A DNA stretch of 64,000 nucleotides from CAXSBR01 sp964252015 (GCA_964252015.1 CAXULW010000010.1:68824-132823), one strand, 5' to 3'. Positions 8,268 through 16,425 are shown, counted from the first letter of the stretch. Program-made: numbers and translations. The notes: a model not told the origin generated them from the letters alone.

Positions 8268-8343
8268 TGGTGGGCGCTGAGGGATTCGAACCCCCGACCG
8301 CTCGGGTGTAAACCGAGTGCTCTTCCGCTGAGCTAAGCGCCCC
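8268..8343 (-). tRNA. tRNA-Val (anticodon UAC)
   Basis: Full cloverleaf on the minus strand: acceptor GGGCGCT/AGCGCCC, D arm AGCTCAGCGGAAGAGC, anticodon stem CTCGG/CCGAG around loop TTTACAC (anticodon TAC), T arm GGGGGTTCGAACCCC, discriminator A and an encoded CCA (8268-8270). No integrase or repeated 3' end lies nearby, so it shows no sign of use as an attachment site in this window. Confidence 0.96.
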
Positions 8344-8502
8344 GGCAACGGCCCCCGGCACTGATCAGAGCCGTTCCGAACCCGAGCGTGGAGCCCGAGT
8401 TGATGTCCCGCCATGGTAGGCGACCGGCACCCGGGACGGTCCCGCGTGGCGACGGCGTGGAGTGGCCTGCCATAGTGACCATCCCCGGCTTCGGAGGTAT
8501 CG

Positions 8503-8646
8503 GTGACCCTGCTCATCATCAGCCTCATCATCCTTGTCCTGCTCGCTGTGGTCGTCGGTTTCGCGCTCGTGCAGCGCCGCCGACGGGCCGGCGGCATCAT
8601 CGCCACGCCGTCGGCCGGCAAGCGGCCACCGCGTCACAAACCATGA
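8503..8646 (+). CDS. Small single-pass membrane protein, 47 residues
   Basis: Short frame starting GTG at 8503 with GGAGG five bases upstream. The product begins MTLLIISLIILVLLAVVV, one uninterrupted membrane helix of about 22 residues, followed by RRRRAGG and a basic, proline-containing tail, so the C-terminus should face the cytoplasm. It ends 62 bases before the PRC-barrel gene and may share its transcript. No family recognised; the strong ribosome binding site and the clean helix plus basic tail support expression. Confidence 0.6.
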   Translation: MTLLIISLIILVLLAVVVGFALVQRRRRAGGIIATPSAGKRPPRHKP

Positions 8647-8708
8647 GCCAGCGCAACCCATGAATCGCCAGGCCTCTGGCGAACCACGATGAGGAGGTGG
8701 GTCAGGCA

Positions 8709-9488
8709 ATGAGCGCACCGGACGCAGCCGGAACCGCAGACCGGATCGTCCTTGTCCGCGGCACGGAACTCAGCGGCCTGCCGGTCGTGAGCATCCTCGG
8801 CGGCGAGGCCCTGGCCGACATCAAGGATGTGCTCTATTCCCCGGACGAGGGCCGCATCGTCGGGTTCACGCTGAACAAGCGCGGCGGCCTGTTCGCCGGC
8901 CCGTTGAAGACGGGGCTGAGCATGGAGGCGGTCTGGGCCATCGGCCGCGACGCGGTGATGGTCGTGGACGCCAACGCCCTGGCCGAGGTACCCGGGCGGG
9001 CTTCGCATGCGTCCCGCAACGTTCTCGGCGACGCCGTGCTGACCGACATGGGTGAACGCCTGGGCGAGGTCACCGACCTCATCGTCGAGGTCGGCGTGAT
9101 CGGCCCGGGCAGCGGCACGTCGAGCGCGGGAAGCGTCGTCGGCTACCAGCTCGTCGGCGACACCGCGCTGCAGGGACGGGAGGGGCACCAACTGTTCATC
9201 CCGTTGCCGTACGCGCTGGCCGTGTCCGGTCAGAACCTGATCGTGCCCTCGAGCGTGGCGCCCTTCATCCGCGACGACCTGTCCGGCTTCGGCGGCGCCG
9301 TATCAGAGTTTCGTGACCAGCTGGGCCGTCCACCGACCGGCCAGGTCGCGCCCCCGGCGCCACCGGGCTCGACCGCGATCGGCGCGTCACCAGCCAAGCC
9401 CGTGGCGGCCGGTCCGCCCGGTGCCGGCGCGCCCCCGGCCAGCCTGGAACGCGGGCCAGAAGCCACCACCCGGGAGCCTGGACGATGA
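8709..9488 (+). CDS. PRC-barrel domain protein
   Basis: 259 residues. The N-terminal ~90 residues (GTELSGLPVVSILGGEALADIKDVLYSPDEGRI and the following strands) form a PRC-barrel beta fold. A second PRC-like segment begins near GDAVLTDMGERLGEVTDLIVEVG (~115). The last ~60 residues are Ala/Pro/Gly-rich and probably disordered. PRC barrels act as small adaptor domains in ribosome maturation factors and photosynthetic reaction centres; the role here is unknown. ATG at 8709 is preceded by GAGGAGG. The gene overlaps the next PRC-barrel gene by four bases (ATGA), so both are translated together. Confidence 0.75.
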   Translation: MSAPDAAGTADRIVLVRGTELSGLPVVSILGGEALADIKDVLYSPDEGRIVGFTLNKRGGLFAGPLKTGLSMEAVWAIGRDAVMVVDANALAEVPGRASHASRNVLGDAVLTDMGERLGEVTDLIVEVGVIGPGSGTSSAGSVVGYQLVGDTALQGREGHQLFIPLPYALAVSGQNLIVPSSVAPFIRDDLSGFGGAVSEFRDQLGRPPTGQVAPPAPPGSTAIGASPAKPVAAGPPGAGAPPASLERGPEATTREPGR

Positions 9489-9922
9489 GCAGCCTGAACG
9501 CCCTGATCGGACTTCCGGTGGTGTCGCGGGCCACGGCGGAAACGGTGGGCAACCTGATCGCGCCGGTGCTGGACATCAACAGCCGCCGCATCGTCGCCTG
9601 GCAGGTGGTCAAGGGCCGTCATCCGAAGGTGGTCGACAACGACGCCTTGGCCGGTATCGGCCAGGCGGCGGCCATGCTGGACGAGCAGGGCGACCTGCGT
9701 GAGCCCGGCGCGGCCGAGGAGATGGCCACGGTGCAGGGCAACCACATCCTCCTGGGCGCGCGCGTGCTCACCGACGCCGGCGACGTGCTCGGCACGGTCG
9801 AGGACGCCGAGGTCGATCCGGATTCCGGTGCGGTCGCCTTCGTGCGCACCAGCAACGGTGACGTCGACTCGGAGCGGCTGCGCGGGTTCGGCTCCTACGC
9901 CCTGGTCGTGGCCGCACTCTGA
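9485..9922 (+). CDS. PRC-barrel domain protein, second of a coupled pair
   Basis: 145 residues carrying two PRC-barrel-like halves: MSSLNALIGLPVVSRATAE ... NLIAPVLDINSRRIVAWQVVKG and LLGARVLTDAGDVLGTVEDAEVDPDSG. It resembles a compact version of the preceding protein without the proline-rich tail. The start codon overlaps the upstream stop (ATGA). The two proteins probably interact, since PRC domains often pair, but no enzymatic motif is present. Confidence 0.75.
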   Translation: MSSLNALIGLPVVSRATAETVGNLIAPVLDINSRRIVAWQVVKGRHPKVVDNDALAGIGQAAAMLDEQGDLREPGAAEEMATVQGNHILLGARVLTDAGDVLGTVEDAEVDPDSGAVAFVRTSNGDVDSERLRGFGSYALVVAAL

Positions 9923-9997
9923 GCCACGGCGTTACAGAATTCTGACCGGTTGGGATGGGCTCTCGGCCTGGCGGCTGTCCGCCGCTAGCCTCTGACG

Positions 9998-11497
9998 ATG
10001 ACCAAGCATCCCGCCAGCCCAGTTGTGGACGCAGTTGTTGATACCTGGGACGTCATCGTCATCGGTGGTGGGCCGCCCGGTGAGAACGCGGTCCAGTACG
10101 CCATCCAGGGCTCGGACCGCACCGGGGTGATCGTCGAGGCCGAACTCGTCGGCGGTGAGTGCTCGTTCTGGGCGTGCATGCCCTCCAAGGGCCTGTTGCG
10201 CCCGGTCGACCTGGCCCACCAGGTGGCCAAGGTCCCCGGGCTCACCCTCGGCCCGATCGACGTCGCCGCCGTACTGGCCCACCGCGACGAGATCACCCAC
10301 CACCGCGACGACAGCTCGCAGGTGGATTGGGCCACCTCGGTCGGCATCGACGTCGTCCGGGGCCGGGCCCGCCTGGATGGCCCGCGTCGGGTCGTGGTCG
10401 AGACCAACGACGGCTCCACTCGGACGTTGCACGCGCGCGTGGCCGTGGTGCTGGCCACCGGGACCACCGCGGCCATTCCGCCGACGGAGGGGTTGGCCGC
10501 GGCCCGGCCGTGGATCTCCCGCGACGTCACCAACCTGACCGAGGTACCCCAGCGGGTGGTGGTCATCGGCGGCGGGGTGGTCGCGTGCGAGGCCGCCACC
10601 TGGCTCAACGGGCTGGGCGCGCAGGTGACGATCCTGCAGCGCGGCGACGCATTACTGGCGACGAACGAGCCGTTCGCCAGCCAGATGGTCGCCGACCAGC
10701 TGCGCGAGCACGGTGTCACCATCCGGTTCGGCGCCACCGTGACGGCGGTGCGGCGTCCGGACGTGGCCGACACCGGCTACGGCCGCATCCACGGTGGCCC
10801 GGTCGAGGTCGATGTGGACGGTGAGACGATCACCGCCGACGAGATCGTGGTGGCCACCGGGCGGGTGCCGGCCAGCAAGGACGTGGGCCTCGACACGGTC
10901 GGGTTGACCGATGACGGGCTGTACCGGGGCGGATTCGTCGAGGTGGACGACCACCTCACCGTCACCGGCATCGACCAGGCCGGTGCCGAGTGGCTGTACG
11001 TGATCGGCGACCTGAACGGCCGCGCCCTGCTCACCCACATGGGCAAGTACCAGGCCCGCATCTGTGGGGCCGTCATCGCTGCACGGGCGCTGGGCTCGTC
11101 GGTGGACGGACCGGAGACGACCGACCGGGCCGACCACGGCGGGATCACCCAGGTCACGTTCACCGACCCGCAGGTGGCCTCGGTCGGCCTGACGGAGGCC
11201 AAGGCCCGCGCGGCCGGCGTCACCATCCGCACGGTCGAATACGACATGGCCTACCTCGCCGGCACCTCGGTGCAGCAGACCGACTACAAGGGCCGGGCCC
11301 AGATCGTGGTGGACGAGACCAACAAGATCATCGTGGGGGCGACGTTCGTCGGTCCCGAGGTCGGCGAGCTGCTGCACAGCGCCGTCATCGCGGTCGTCGG
11401 GCGGGTGCCGCTGGACACGCTGTGGCACGCGGTACCCGCGTACCCGACGGTCAGCGAGGTCTGGCTGCGCCTGCTGGAGACCTACCGCGGCGGCTGA
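9998..11497 (+). CDS. FAD-dependent pyridine nucleotide-disulfide oxidoreductase (Lpd/MerA-like)
   Basis: 499 residues with full flavoprotein disulfide reductase architecture: FAD dinucleotide motif VIGGGPPGEN (21-30), redox-active disulfide C55-x4-C60 in GGECSFWACMPSK, a second Rossmann motif VVIGGGVVACEAA and the C-terminal dimerisation domain. The active-site base motif normally read as HPTxxE appears as YPTVSE near residue 483, so tyrosine replaces the catalytic histidine of dihydrolipoamide dehydrogenases, a change also known in mercuric reductases. It is therefore not a canonical Lpd, and no E2 gene is adjacent. A quinone or unknown acceptor is plausible; NAD(P)H dependence is inferred from the fold. 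Confidence 0.85.
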   Translation: MTKHPASPVVDAVVDTWDVIVIGGGPPGENAVQYAIQGSDRTGVIVEAELVGGECSFWACMPSKGLLRPVDLAHQVAKVPGLTLGPIDVAAVLAHRDEITHHRDDSSQVDWATSVGIDVVRGRARLDGPRRVVVETNDGSTRTLHARVAVVLATGTTAAIPPTEGLAAARPWISRDVTNLTEVPQRVVVIGGGVVACEAATWLNGLGAQVTILQRGDALLATNEPFASQMVADQLREHGVTIRFGATVTAVRRPDVADTGYGRIHGGPVEVDVDGETITADEIVVATGRVPASKDVGLDTVGLTDDGLYRGGFVEVDDHLTVTGIDQAGAEWLYVIGDLNGRALLTHMGKYQARICGAVIAARALGSSVDGPETTDRADHGGITQVTFTDPQVASVGLTEAKARAAGVTIRTVEYDMAYLAGTSVQQTDYKGRAQIVVDETNKIIVGATFVGPEVGELLHSAVIAVVGRVPLDTLWHAVPAYPTVSEVWLRLLETYRGG

Positions 11498-11506
11498 ACT
11501 GTGGCG

Positions 11507-12073
11507 TCAACGTCGTCGCGTCCGATGCACGCGTTGCCGGACGCGACGACGGGCTCGGCGCCCGGCCTCGTTGAACACCGTCACCCCGGTCACGTACACG
11601 CCGCCGACGGCGATCACGGTGAGGACGACGTCCACGCTGAGGTGCCCGGGCGGTGACCAGTACACGTCGCTGAGGTTCAGCAGCAGCGCGTACTCGTCCA
11701 TGATCAGCGCCAGCGCGATGCCGTAGGCCACGCCGAGCACCTGCCACCACCGGTCCGGTCGCACGAAGATGGCCACGGCTGACGTCAGCCCCAGCAGGAT
11801 GATGCCGAGCAGGTAGTGGTGAACGTGATGGCCGGCGATCAGGATGGCCGCGCTCGAGCCGCCGCGACCGTGGTGGGTGATCGCCCGGGTGATGACCCAG
11901 GTGATCAGGAAGGCCAGCCACGCCCAGCACGCGGCCTGCCTCGGCGGGGCTACGCCGCCCCAGATATCGAGCAGCCGCAGGTCGCCGTGGCCGTGCTGGT
12001 CGCCGCCGGCGCCGTGGTGCTCTCGGCCGGGCTTGTTGTGGTCGGCCCCGGGCGGCGCCGGGGCTTCGGACAT
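11507..12073 (-). CDS. Polytopic membrane protein with HHVHHY motif
   Basis: 188 residues. A His-rich hydrophilic N-terminus (AGGDQHGHGD) is followed by about four membrane segments, the basic tail RRARRRVRQRVHRTRRR ending in the cytoplasm. The second segment opens with AGHHVHHYLLGI and the third ends MDEYALLLN; clustered histidines at the membrane edge with a downstream Asp-Glu could bind metal, though this is conjecture. Start chosen at 12073 (MSEAPAPPG); an upstream start at 12121 adds Cys/His residues without support. Convergent with the flavoprotein gene, nine bases apart. Family not recognised. Confidence 0.7.
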   Translation of the reverse strand: MSEAPAPPGADHNKPGREHHGAGGDQHGHGDLRLLDIWGGVAPPRQAACWAWLAFLITWVITRAITHHGRGGSSAAILIAGHHVHHYLLGIILLGLTSAVAIFVRPDRWWQVLGVAYGIALALIMDEYALLLNLSDVYWSPPGHLSVDVVLTVIAVGGVYVTGVTVFNEAGRRARRRVRQRVHRTRRR

Positions 12074-12302
12074 GCGTCGACTATGCCCGGTCTGATAATG
12101 TTGATCACAGCAACCCACCAAGAGGTTGTCAGGGTGAACACAACCCCTGCTCTGCGTAACGCCAGTTCATCGCCGATGAAACCCCGGGGTTACTCGCAGG
12201 CACCACGATCGTGGTGCCGGACCCAGCGCAGCAAACCGCAGGATGCGGACCGTTGATCGATCGGCGTTGTCGCGGTGCACGAATAGGAAAAGGAGCTCCT
12301 CA

Positions 12303-12335
12303 TGCAGGACGATTACGGTCCCTGGGACGATTAGT
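12303..12335 (+). other. Possible 10-codon leader peptide frame
   Basis: ATG at 12302-12304 region follows AAAGGAGCTCCTC, an almost ideal ribosome binding site and spacing. It encodes MQDDYGPWDD and stops within the repeat cluster. It could be a leader peptide or the surviving tail of a lost gene; its repeats (GACGATTA) overlap the cluster below. Coordinates are accurate to a base or two. Confidence 0.25.
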
Positions 12336-12394
12336 TCCCCCATGATCAGGACGATTAGTCCCCCATGAACAGGACGATTGGTCCCCAATGAACA
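12307..12394. repeat. Four degenerate 18-24-bp direct repeats, resembling an IS21-type end
   Basis: Units begin GGACGATTA/G at 12307, 12325, 12349 and 12372 and continue with GTCCCC(C)ATGAnCA. Each can form a small GGAC/GTCC hairpin. Read on the minus strand the block starts TGTTCATTGGGGAC and repeats GGGGGACTAATCGTCC, like the multiply repeated transposase sites at ends of IS21-family elements. No istA/istB is present, so this would be a solitary remnant. The IS assignment is by resemblance only. Confidence 0.4.
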
Positions 12395-12429
12395 ACTGTG
12401 GCCCCGCGCGAAAGCGTCGGGGCCACAGT
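12395..12429. terminator. Strong GAAA-loop hairpin
   Basis: Perfect 12-bp stem ACTGTGGCCCCG / CGGGGCCACAGT extended by CGC-GAAA-GCG with one bulged T. It sits immediately beside the outermost direct repeat. No long U-run follows on either strand; on the minus strand TTGTT follows, so it may be a weak terminator for the ATPase gene at 12763-13968. Confidence 0.45.
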
Positions 12430-12762
12430 GATGTTTAGATCGCGGCCTGATCGAAACATCCACCGGACTCGGCCTGGTCCGCCTTGTCGTCCTGCCGCCC
12501 CCCGCACCGAGCGCATCGTGACGTTCAGCTTGCACCGGTTGCGGTGAGACCCGGCTACGACCGGGATTGCCTTGCCTCGGCATCACGACCAGGCCGTCTC
12601 AGTCGACGTCCGTGTCCGGGCACAACCCGCGTAGGAACCCTGACCGGGACGACGGCCCGTGGAGGACCCTCGAACGGGTGACCGCCTTGTGCAACCGGGC
12701 TGGCCACGTTCGCGACAGCCAGTCGAGACCGGAGGCGCCGACGAGTCAGTTCGACTGCGAAA

Positions 12763-13968
12763 TCACCTTTTGCGCGGCGGCGGCGTGATCAGCTCCGGGA
12801 TCGCGCGCAGCATGAACTTGTCGAAGTGCGGCACGGTGAATGCGGCGTAACCGTGCTCAGGCGTGTATAGCAGCCCCATGTTGATCAGCTGAGCACGTGT
12901 GGGTCCCATCTGCGTCGACTTGCGGCCGATGACAGCAGCCACGTCCTGCGCTTTTTGCGCATCGGGGCCAAGCTCGGCCATCGCACGGAGGTAAATGCGC
13001 TCCATCTCGGTGGCCCGGTCTAGCCGCACGCGGAAGAACGACTCGTCGAGCTTCGCTTCGTAGGTGGGAACGGCTAAGTCGACGTCGTCCCGAGTGATCA
13101 CGGGACCGTCCGCGATGCCCCAGACGGCGTAGCCGAGCTCCTGAAGGAAGTATGGATAGCCGCCGGTCACCTCGACGGCCAGGTCGAGGGCCCCGTCGCT
13201 GTAATCGGCCTCCTCGGCCTGGGCCGGTTCAGTTAGCGCGGCGCGTGCGTCCTGATCATCAAGATTCCCGATGCGGGGGAACTTGAACAGCCGCTCCGAA
13301 TACGATTTCGCGTCCCCGGCAAGTTCTGCGATCTGCGGCAGGCCGGCACCCACCATCGTTACGGGCAGTCCTCGCTGAACGGTCCGGTGGAGCGCTGAGA
13401 TCAGCGCCTCTAGTTGTGTGGTGGAAAGGAACTGCACCTCATCGAAGAGCAGTACGAGTCCCTTGTTCGTGTCCTTCGCCGCCTCCCCAACCGCTACGAG
13501 GAGATCGGTGAGGTCAGATTGGAGCTCCTGCTGGTCGGCAAAGCCTGGTGCGGCGTCGACGTCGATCCCACCGGTCAGCGTTCCAGTGGGGTCGACCGAG
13601 ATGCTGAATGACTTCAGCACCGCTGCGGCGCGCCTTACGCGGTCGCTCCAGCGGGCCTTCGGTGACATCTCGAACAACGAGGTTCGGATGGCGCTCACCA
13701 TCAGTCGCCGGAACTGCTCGTCGTCGTGCTTGGAGGCCTCGCGCTCGACCACGACCCAGTCAAGCTCCAGGGCCTTGCTCCTGAATTGACCAAGCAGCAC
13801 CGTTTTGCCGACGCCGCGAAGGCCGGTGATGATCATGGACTGCTCAGTGCGGCCCGCGCTCATCCGGCGCAGCAGTAGGTCAAAGGTCCTGAGCTGAACA
13901 TCGCGGCCAAGTACGGCGGGTGGCTGTGCGCCGGCGTTGGGCGTGTAGGGGTTCCGGATCGGGTCCAT
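12763..13968 (-). CDS. AAA/STAND-type ATP-binding protein (ATPase domain, Orc1/Cdc6-like)
   Basis: 401 residues. Walker A is GLRGVGKT (49-56), Walker B LVLLFDE (171-177), followed by a sensor-1-like VTMVGAGLP and a winged-helix-like C-terminal region (from ~300, IYLRAMAEL ... IGRKSTQMGPTRAQLINMGLL). The N-terminal FYGR-like anchor appears as PPAVLGRDVQLRTFDLLL. These single-gene ATPases are frequent in actinobacterial accessory regions and often end in a DNA-binding helix-turn-helix; function unknown, possibly DNA transactions or phage defence. Its upstream region is distinctly AT-rich relative to the window, consistent with horizontal gain. Confidence 0.8.
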   Translation of the reverse strand: MDPIRNPYTPNAGAQPPAVLGRDVQLRTFDLLLRRMSAGRTEQSMIITGLRGVGKTVLLGQFRSKALELDWVVVEREASKHDDEQFRRLMVSAIRTSLFEMSPKARWSDRVRRAAAVLKSFSISVDPTGTLTGGIDVDAAPGFADQQELQSDLTDLLVAVGEAAKDTNKGLVLLFDEVQFLSTTQLEALISALHRTVQRGLPVTMVGAGLPQIAELAGDAKSYSERLFKFPRIGNLDDQDARAALTEPAQAEEADYSDGALDLAVEVTGGYPYFLQELGYAVWGIADGPVITRDDVDLAVPTYEAKLDESFFRVRLDRATEMERIYLRAMAELGPDAQKAQDVAAVIGRKSTQMGPTRAQLINMGLLYTPEHGYAAFTVPHFDKFMLRAIPELITPPPRKR

Positions 13969-13984
13969 GAGCGCGAAGTCATCA

Positions 13985-14040
13985 CCTTTTGTTAGTTTAT
14001 CGAGATTCGGTAAATCTACTAAACTCGGTAAAGTCTTAGC
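13985..14040 (-). promoter_or_regulatory. AT-rich promoter region with direct repeats upstream of the ATPase gene
   Basis: On the plus strand TCGGTAAA occurs at 14007-14014 and 14025-14032, 18 bp apart (TTTACCGA on the transcribed strand), with related TTTATCGA nearby. Two helical turns of spacing fits a dimeric regulator. The base composition contrasts sharply with the surrounding GC-rich DNA. Confidence 0.4.
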
Positions 14041-14045
14041 TGTAG

Positions 14046-14170
14046 ACGTGTACGGAAAGGCCCAGTGCAGATCTCGCCCTGGGGTGTGCGGGTCGGTGGG
14101 CGTGCGGACGAGCAGGGCGGGTATGCCGGCGCGTTCAGCGCCGGCGATGTCGGCGGTGGGGCCTCTATCG
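14046..14170 (-). pseudogene. Possible remnant of a HAD-type hydrolase C-terminus
   Basis: In one minus-strand frame, upstream of the ATPase start, the conceptual peptide reads TADIAGAERAGIPALLVRTP, very like the motif-4 region (D-x-x-DIAGA-x-x-AGI) that closes many HAD phosphatases. An in-frame stop lies about 8 codons before and no start or the other HAD motifs are found. If real it is a short relic; chance resemblance cannot be excluded. Confidence 0.25.
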
Positions 14171-14320
14171 GCGGCCCGTCAAAGATCGACAAGATCTGCG
14201 TCACCCGACACGTAACCCACGACCCGTTCCGTCCCGTTCATCTGCCACTTCGGTGCGCTCCAACAGCCGATCGTCGTGCGGACGCTGGCTGACTGGAGGG
14301 GTCTGCGGCAGGATTGAGGG

Positions 14321-15052
14321 GTGCCGGGGACGCCGCCTAGCGTTGTCGCGCTGGCGGCACTGTTGGCCCCTCTTGGTTGGGTGACTGAGTTGTTCGTCGG
14401 CGGATCTGCGGCGACCGGTGACTACCTGCCGGGAGTCAGCGACCTCGACCTCGTCGCTCTCGTTGACGGCTCGGTCGACACTGCCCGGCGAGAAGCGCTT
14501 GAACGGCTGCATGTTGGATTGGACCGCGCTGAGGCAGCGGGACTCAACCTCGGATGCGTGTATGTGGACCACGCGACGCTCACCGACCTCGACGCCCCGC
14601 ATCCGACTTGGACACACGGCGAGATGGTGAACCGGCCGCTCTCCGCCATCGCGAGGGCCGAACTGGTGTTACACGGCTACTCGGTACTTGGACAGAAACC
14701 TCAATCGTTGCTACCGGACGTGAACGAAGACGACGTCCGCCTTGCCGCACGACGTGAGCTGACCGGCTACTGGGCAACAGCTGCACGTCGTCCGTGGTGG
14801 TGGCTCGACCGGACCACGATCGATCTCGGCTTGACGTCCATGGCCCGGGGCCGGCACGCGCTAGGAACCGGACATCTGCTCACGAAGACCGCCGCCATCG
14901 AAGCCGCCCACGCGCCCGGCTGGCTCATCGACCAGATGCGCGTTCGCCGGCGTGGCGGGAGCTCACAGTCGCCACTGCTGCGGAGCGCCTGGCATGCGTG
15001 GCTGGACGCCCGCCGTACGACCGCCAATGCACGCCGTCCTCCAACCCACTGA
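14321..15052 (+). CDS. Nucleotidyltransferase-fold protein (aminoglycoside adenylyltransferase-like)
   Basis: 243 residues. The polymerase-beta-type signature GGSAATGDYLPGVSDLDL (27-44) supplies the G-S turn and the D-x-D metal site (D41, D43). The C-terminal helical region with RRELTGYWATAARR and the KTAAIEAAHAP segment resembles ANT(3'')/DUF4111 proteins that adenylylate aminoglycosides. Substrate and resistance role are inferred from fold only; many chromosomal homologues have unknown targets. GTG start at 14321. It lies alone between the accessory ATPase and the peroxiredoxin gene; 15053-15308 shows no gene. Confidence 0.75.
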   Translation: MPGTPPSVVALAALLAPLGWVTELFVGGSAATGDYLPGVSDLDLVALVDGSVDTARREALERLHVGLDRAEAAGLNLGCVYVDHATLTDLDAPHPTWTHGEMVNRPLSAIARAELVLHGYSVLGQKPQSLLPDVNEDDVRLAARRELTGYWATAARRPWWWLDRTTIDLGLTSMARGRHALGTGHLLTKTAAIEAAHAPGWLIDQMRVRRRGGSSQSPLLRSAWHAWLDARRTTANARRPPTH

Positions 15053-15308
15053 CGGCACGACGCTCTTCGGCGGCGCTTAGAGCGTCCACTGAGCCGACCC
15101 GTGAACGGTCCGACTTCTGAGCCGAATGCGCAGGCCTGGCGAGCGCGTCCAGCAGCACCTGCCCGATGTAATGCCCGGTCAGCGTGCCCTACACGGCCGG
15201 GTCCTTAGGTTCGGTCTAATCTCGCCGTGAAGTCGGAACGTCGGCGCGGGCGCCCGTCCTTTGATCGGTCTCCACCGCGCGATCTGGTCAATCTCCTGCG
15301 TCTCAACA

Positions 15309-15791
15309 TCAGTCCTTCGAGGCCAACGCCGCGATCTCGTCGCGCCAGCGCTGCGGGTCTCGGGCCTGGCCCGGACCGTTCATCTCGGCGAACCGCACGA
15401 TGCCGTCGACATCGATGAGGAACGTGCCGCGGTTGGCGAAACCACCGTCGGAGCGGAACACGCCGTAGGCCTGTGCGACCGCGCCGTGCGGCCAGAAGTC
15501 GGCCAGCAGCGGGAAGTCGAAACCCTCGCGCTCACTGAAGATCTTGTGTGAGTACGTCGTGTCGCAGCTGACCGTGAGGGTGACGACGCGGTCGTTGGAG
15601 AAGACCTCGGGTTCATCGGCGATCGTGCGCAGCTCGCCGGTGCACGTGCCGGTGAACGCGAACGGGTAGAAGACCACCAGCACGGCCTGGTGGCCGCGGA
15701 ACGCCGACAGCGTGACCTCCTCGTTGTTCTGGTCCTTCAGGGTGAAGTCGGGGGCGACTTCGCCGGTCGCGAGCGGAGTGGGTTCAGCCAT
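15309..15791 (-). CDS. ahpE: AhpE-type peroxiredoxin
   Basis: 160 residues, the normal length of AhpE. The peroxidatic cysteine C50 sits in FTGTCTGEL (Prx signature with the T47-x-x-C50 catalytic pair), and a conserved arginine follows downstream. C76 in VSCDTTYSH is a possible resolving residue. It reduces organic peroxides and peroxynitrite using thiol reductants in the cytoplasm. ATG at 15791 overlaps the DUF3052 stop (ATGA), so the pair is translationally coupled; this neighbour order next to aceE is common in actinobacteria. Confidence 0.9.
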   Translation of the reverse strand: MAEPTPLATGEVAPDFTLKDQNNEEVTLSAFRGHQAVLVVFYPFAFTGTCTGELRTIADEPEVFSNDRVVTLTVSCDTTYSHKIFSEREGFDFPLLADFWPHGAVAQAYGVFRSDGGFANRGTFLIDVDGIVRFAEMNGPGQARDPQRWRDEIAALASKD

Positions 15792-16234
15792 CAGCGTTTG
15801 TCCGTACGTGAGCGTCGTGGCACCAGGCGCATGCCGGTCCAGTGCGCGCCGATGGCCGCGAGCGACGTCTGGGACAGCCCGGCGGTGGGCGCGGCCTCGG
15901 CGATGTCCGAGGGCTCGACGTAACCCGGCCGGCCGCGGCGCGGGGTCAGGAGCCAGACGACGCCGCCCTCGGCCAGCGGGGTGATCGCGTCCACGAGCGC
16001 GTCGACCAGGTCGCCGTCGGTGTCGCGGAACCACAGCAACACGACGTCACAGACCTCGTCCGAGTCGGCGCCGACGAGATCAGCGCCCAGGAAGTTCTCT
16101 ATCTCCACCGACACGTCTTCGTCGGAATCCTGGTCGAACCCGATCTCGGCTACGACCATTCCGTCCGAAATGCCCAAACGTTCGGGCAAGTCGGGACCGC
16201 CGGAAACGGCCCCACCGTTCGGGGTCGCACTCAC
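15791..16234 (-). CDS. DUF3052 family protein
   Basis: 147 residues, acidic, with the family's core LGISDGMVVAEIGFDQDSD, DVVLLWFRDTDGDLVDALVDA and EGGVVWLLTPRRGRPGYVEPSDI. DUF3052 resembles a small Rossmann-like fold of unknown function. The gene is divergent from aceE and coupled to the peroxiredoxin gene by a four-base overlap. The context hints at a role tied to redox state or pyruvate oxidation, but nothing in the sequence shows a catalytic site. Confidence 0.88.
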   Translation of the reverse strand: MSATPNGGAVSGGPDLPERLGISDGMVVAEIGFDQDSDEDVSVEIENFLGADLVGADSDEVCDVVLLWFRDTDGDLVDALVDAITPLAEGGVVWLLTPRRGRPGYVEPSDIAEAAPTAGLSQTSLAAIGAHWTGMRLVPRRSRTDKR

Positions 16235-16425
16235 CTGGCACCTCCTCGTCGTGTCCGCTGATTCGGCGCGACCAGCGGGGCGCCCGTTCGCGGGTTGCGA
16301 CTAGTGCACCACAGCCATGTTAAAAGGCCACACCGGACCCCTGACCCACGTTGCTGCGGACCACATCTCGGCGTTGCTGTAAGCCCTCCTCGCCCGGGGC
16401 CGGGCCGGAGGGGGAGAATGCAACA

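Larger units (their letters stand above)
12074..12762. other. Intergenic stretch with IS-end-like repeats and a strong hairpin
   Basis: No credible protein-coding gene. It contains a ten-codon frame with a very good ribosome binding site (12303-12335), four degenerate direct repeats (12307-12394) and a GAAA-capped hairpin (12395-12429). The remainder (12430-12762) shows nothing recognisable. Confidence 0.5.

Noticed and set aside
8268..8343. tRNA-Val as a phage or island attachment site
   Set aside because: No integrase gene and no direct repeat of the tRNA 3' end was seen within several kilobases.
12167..12586. 139-residue minus-strand frame in the repeat cluster
   Set aside because: It runs through direct repeats and a hairpin, has no start signal and no homologous-looking sequence.
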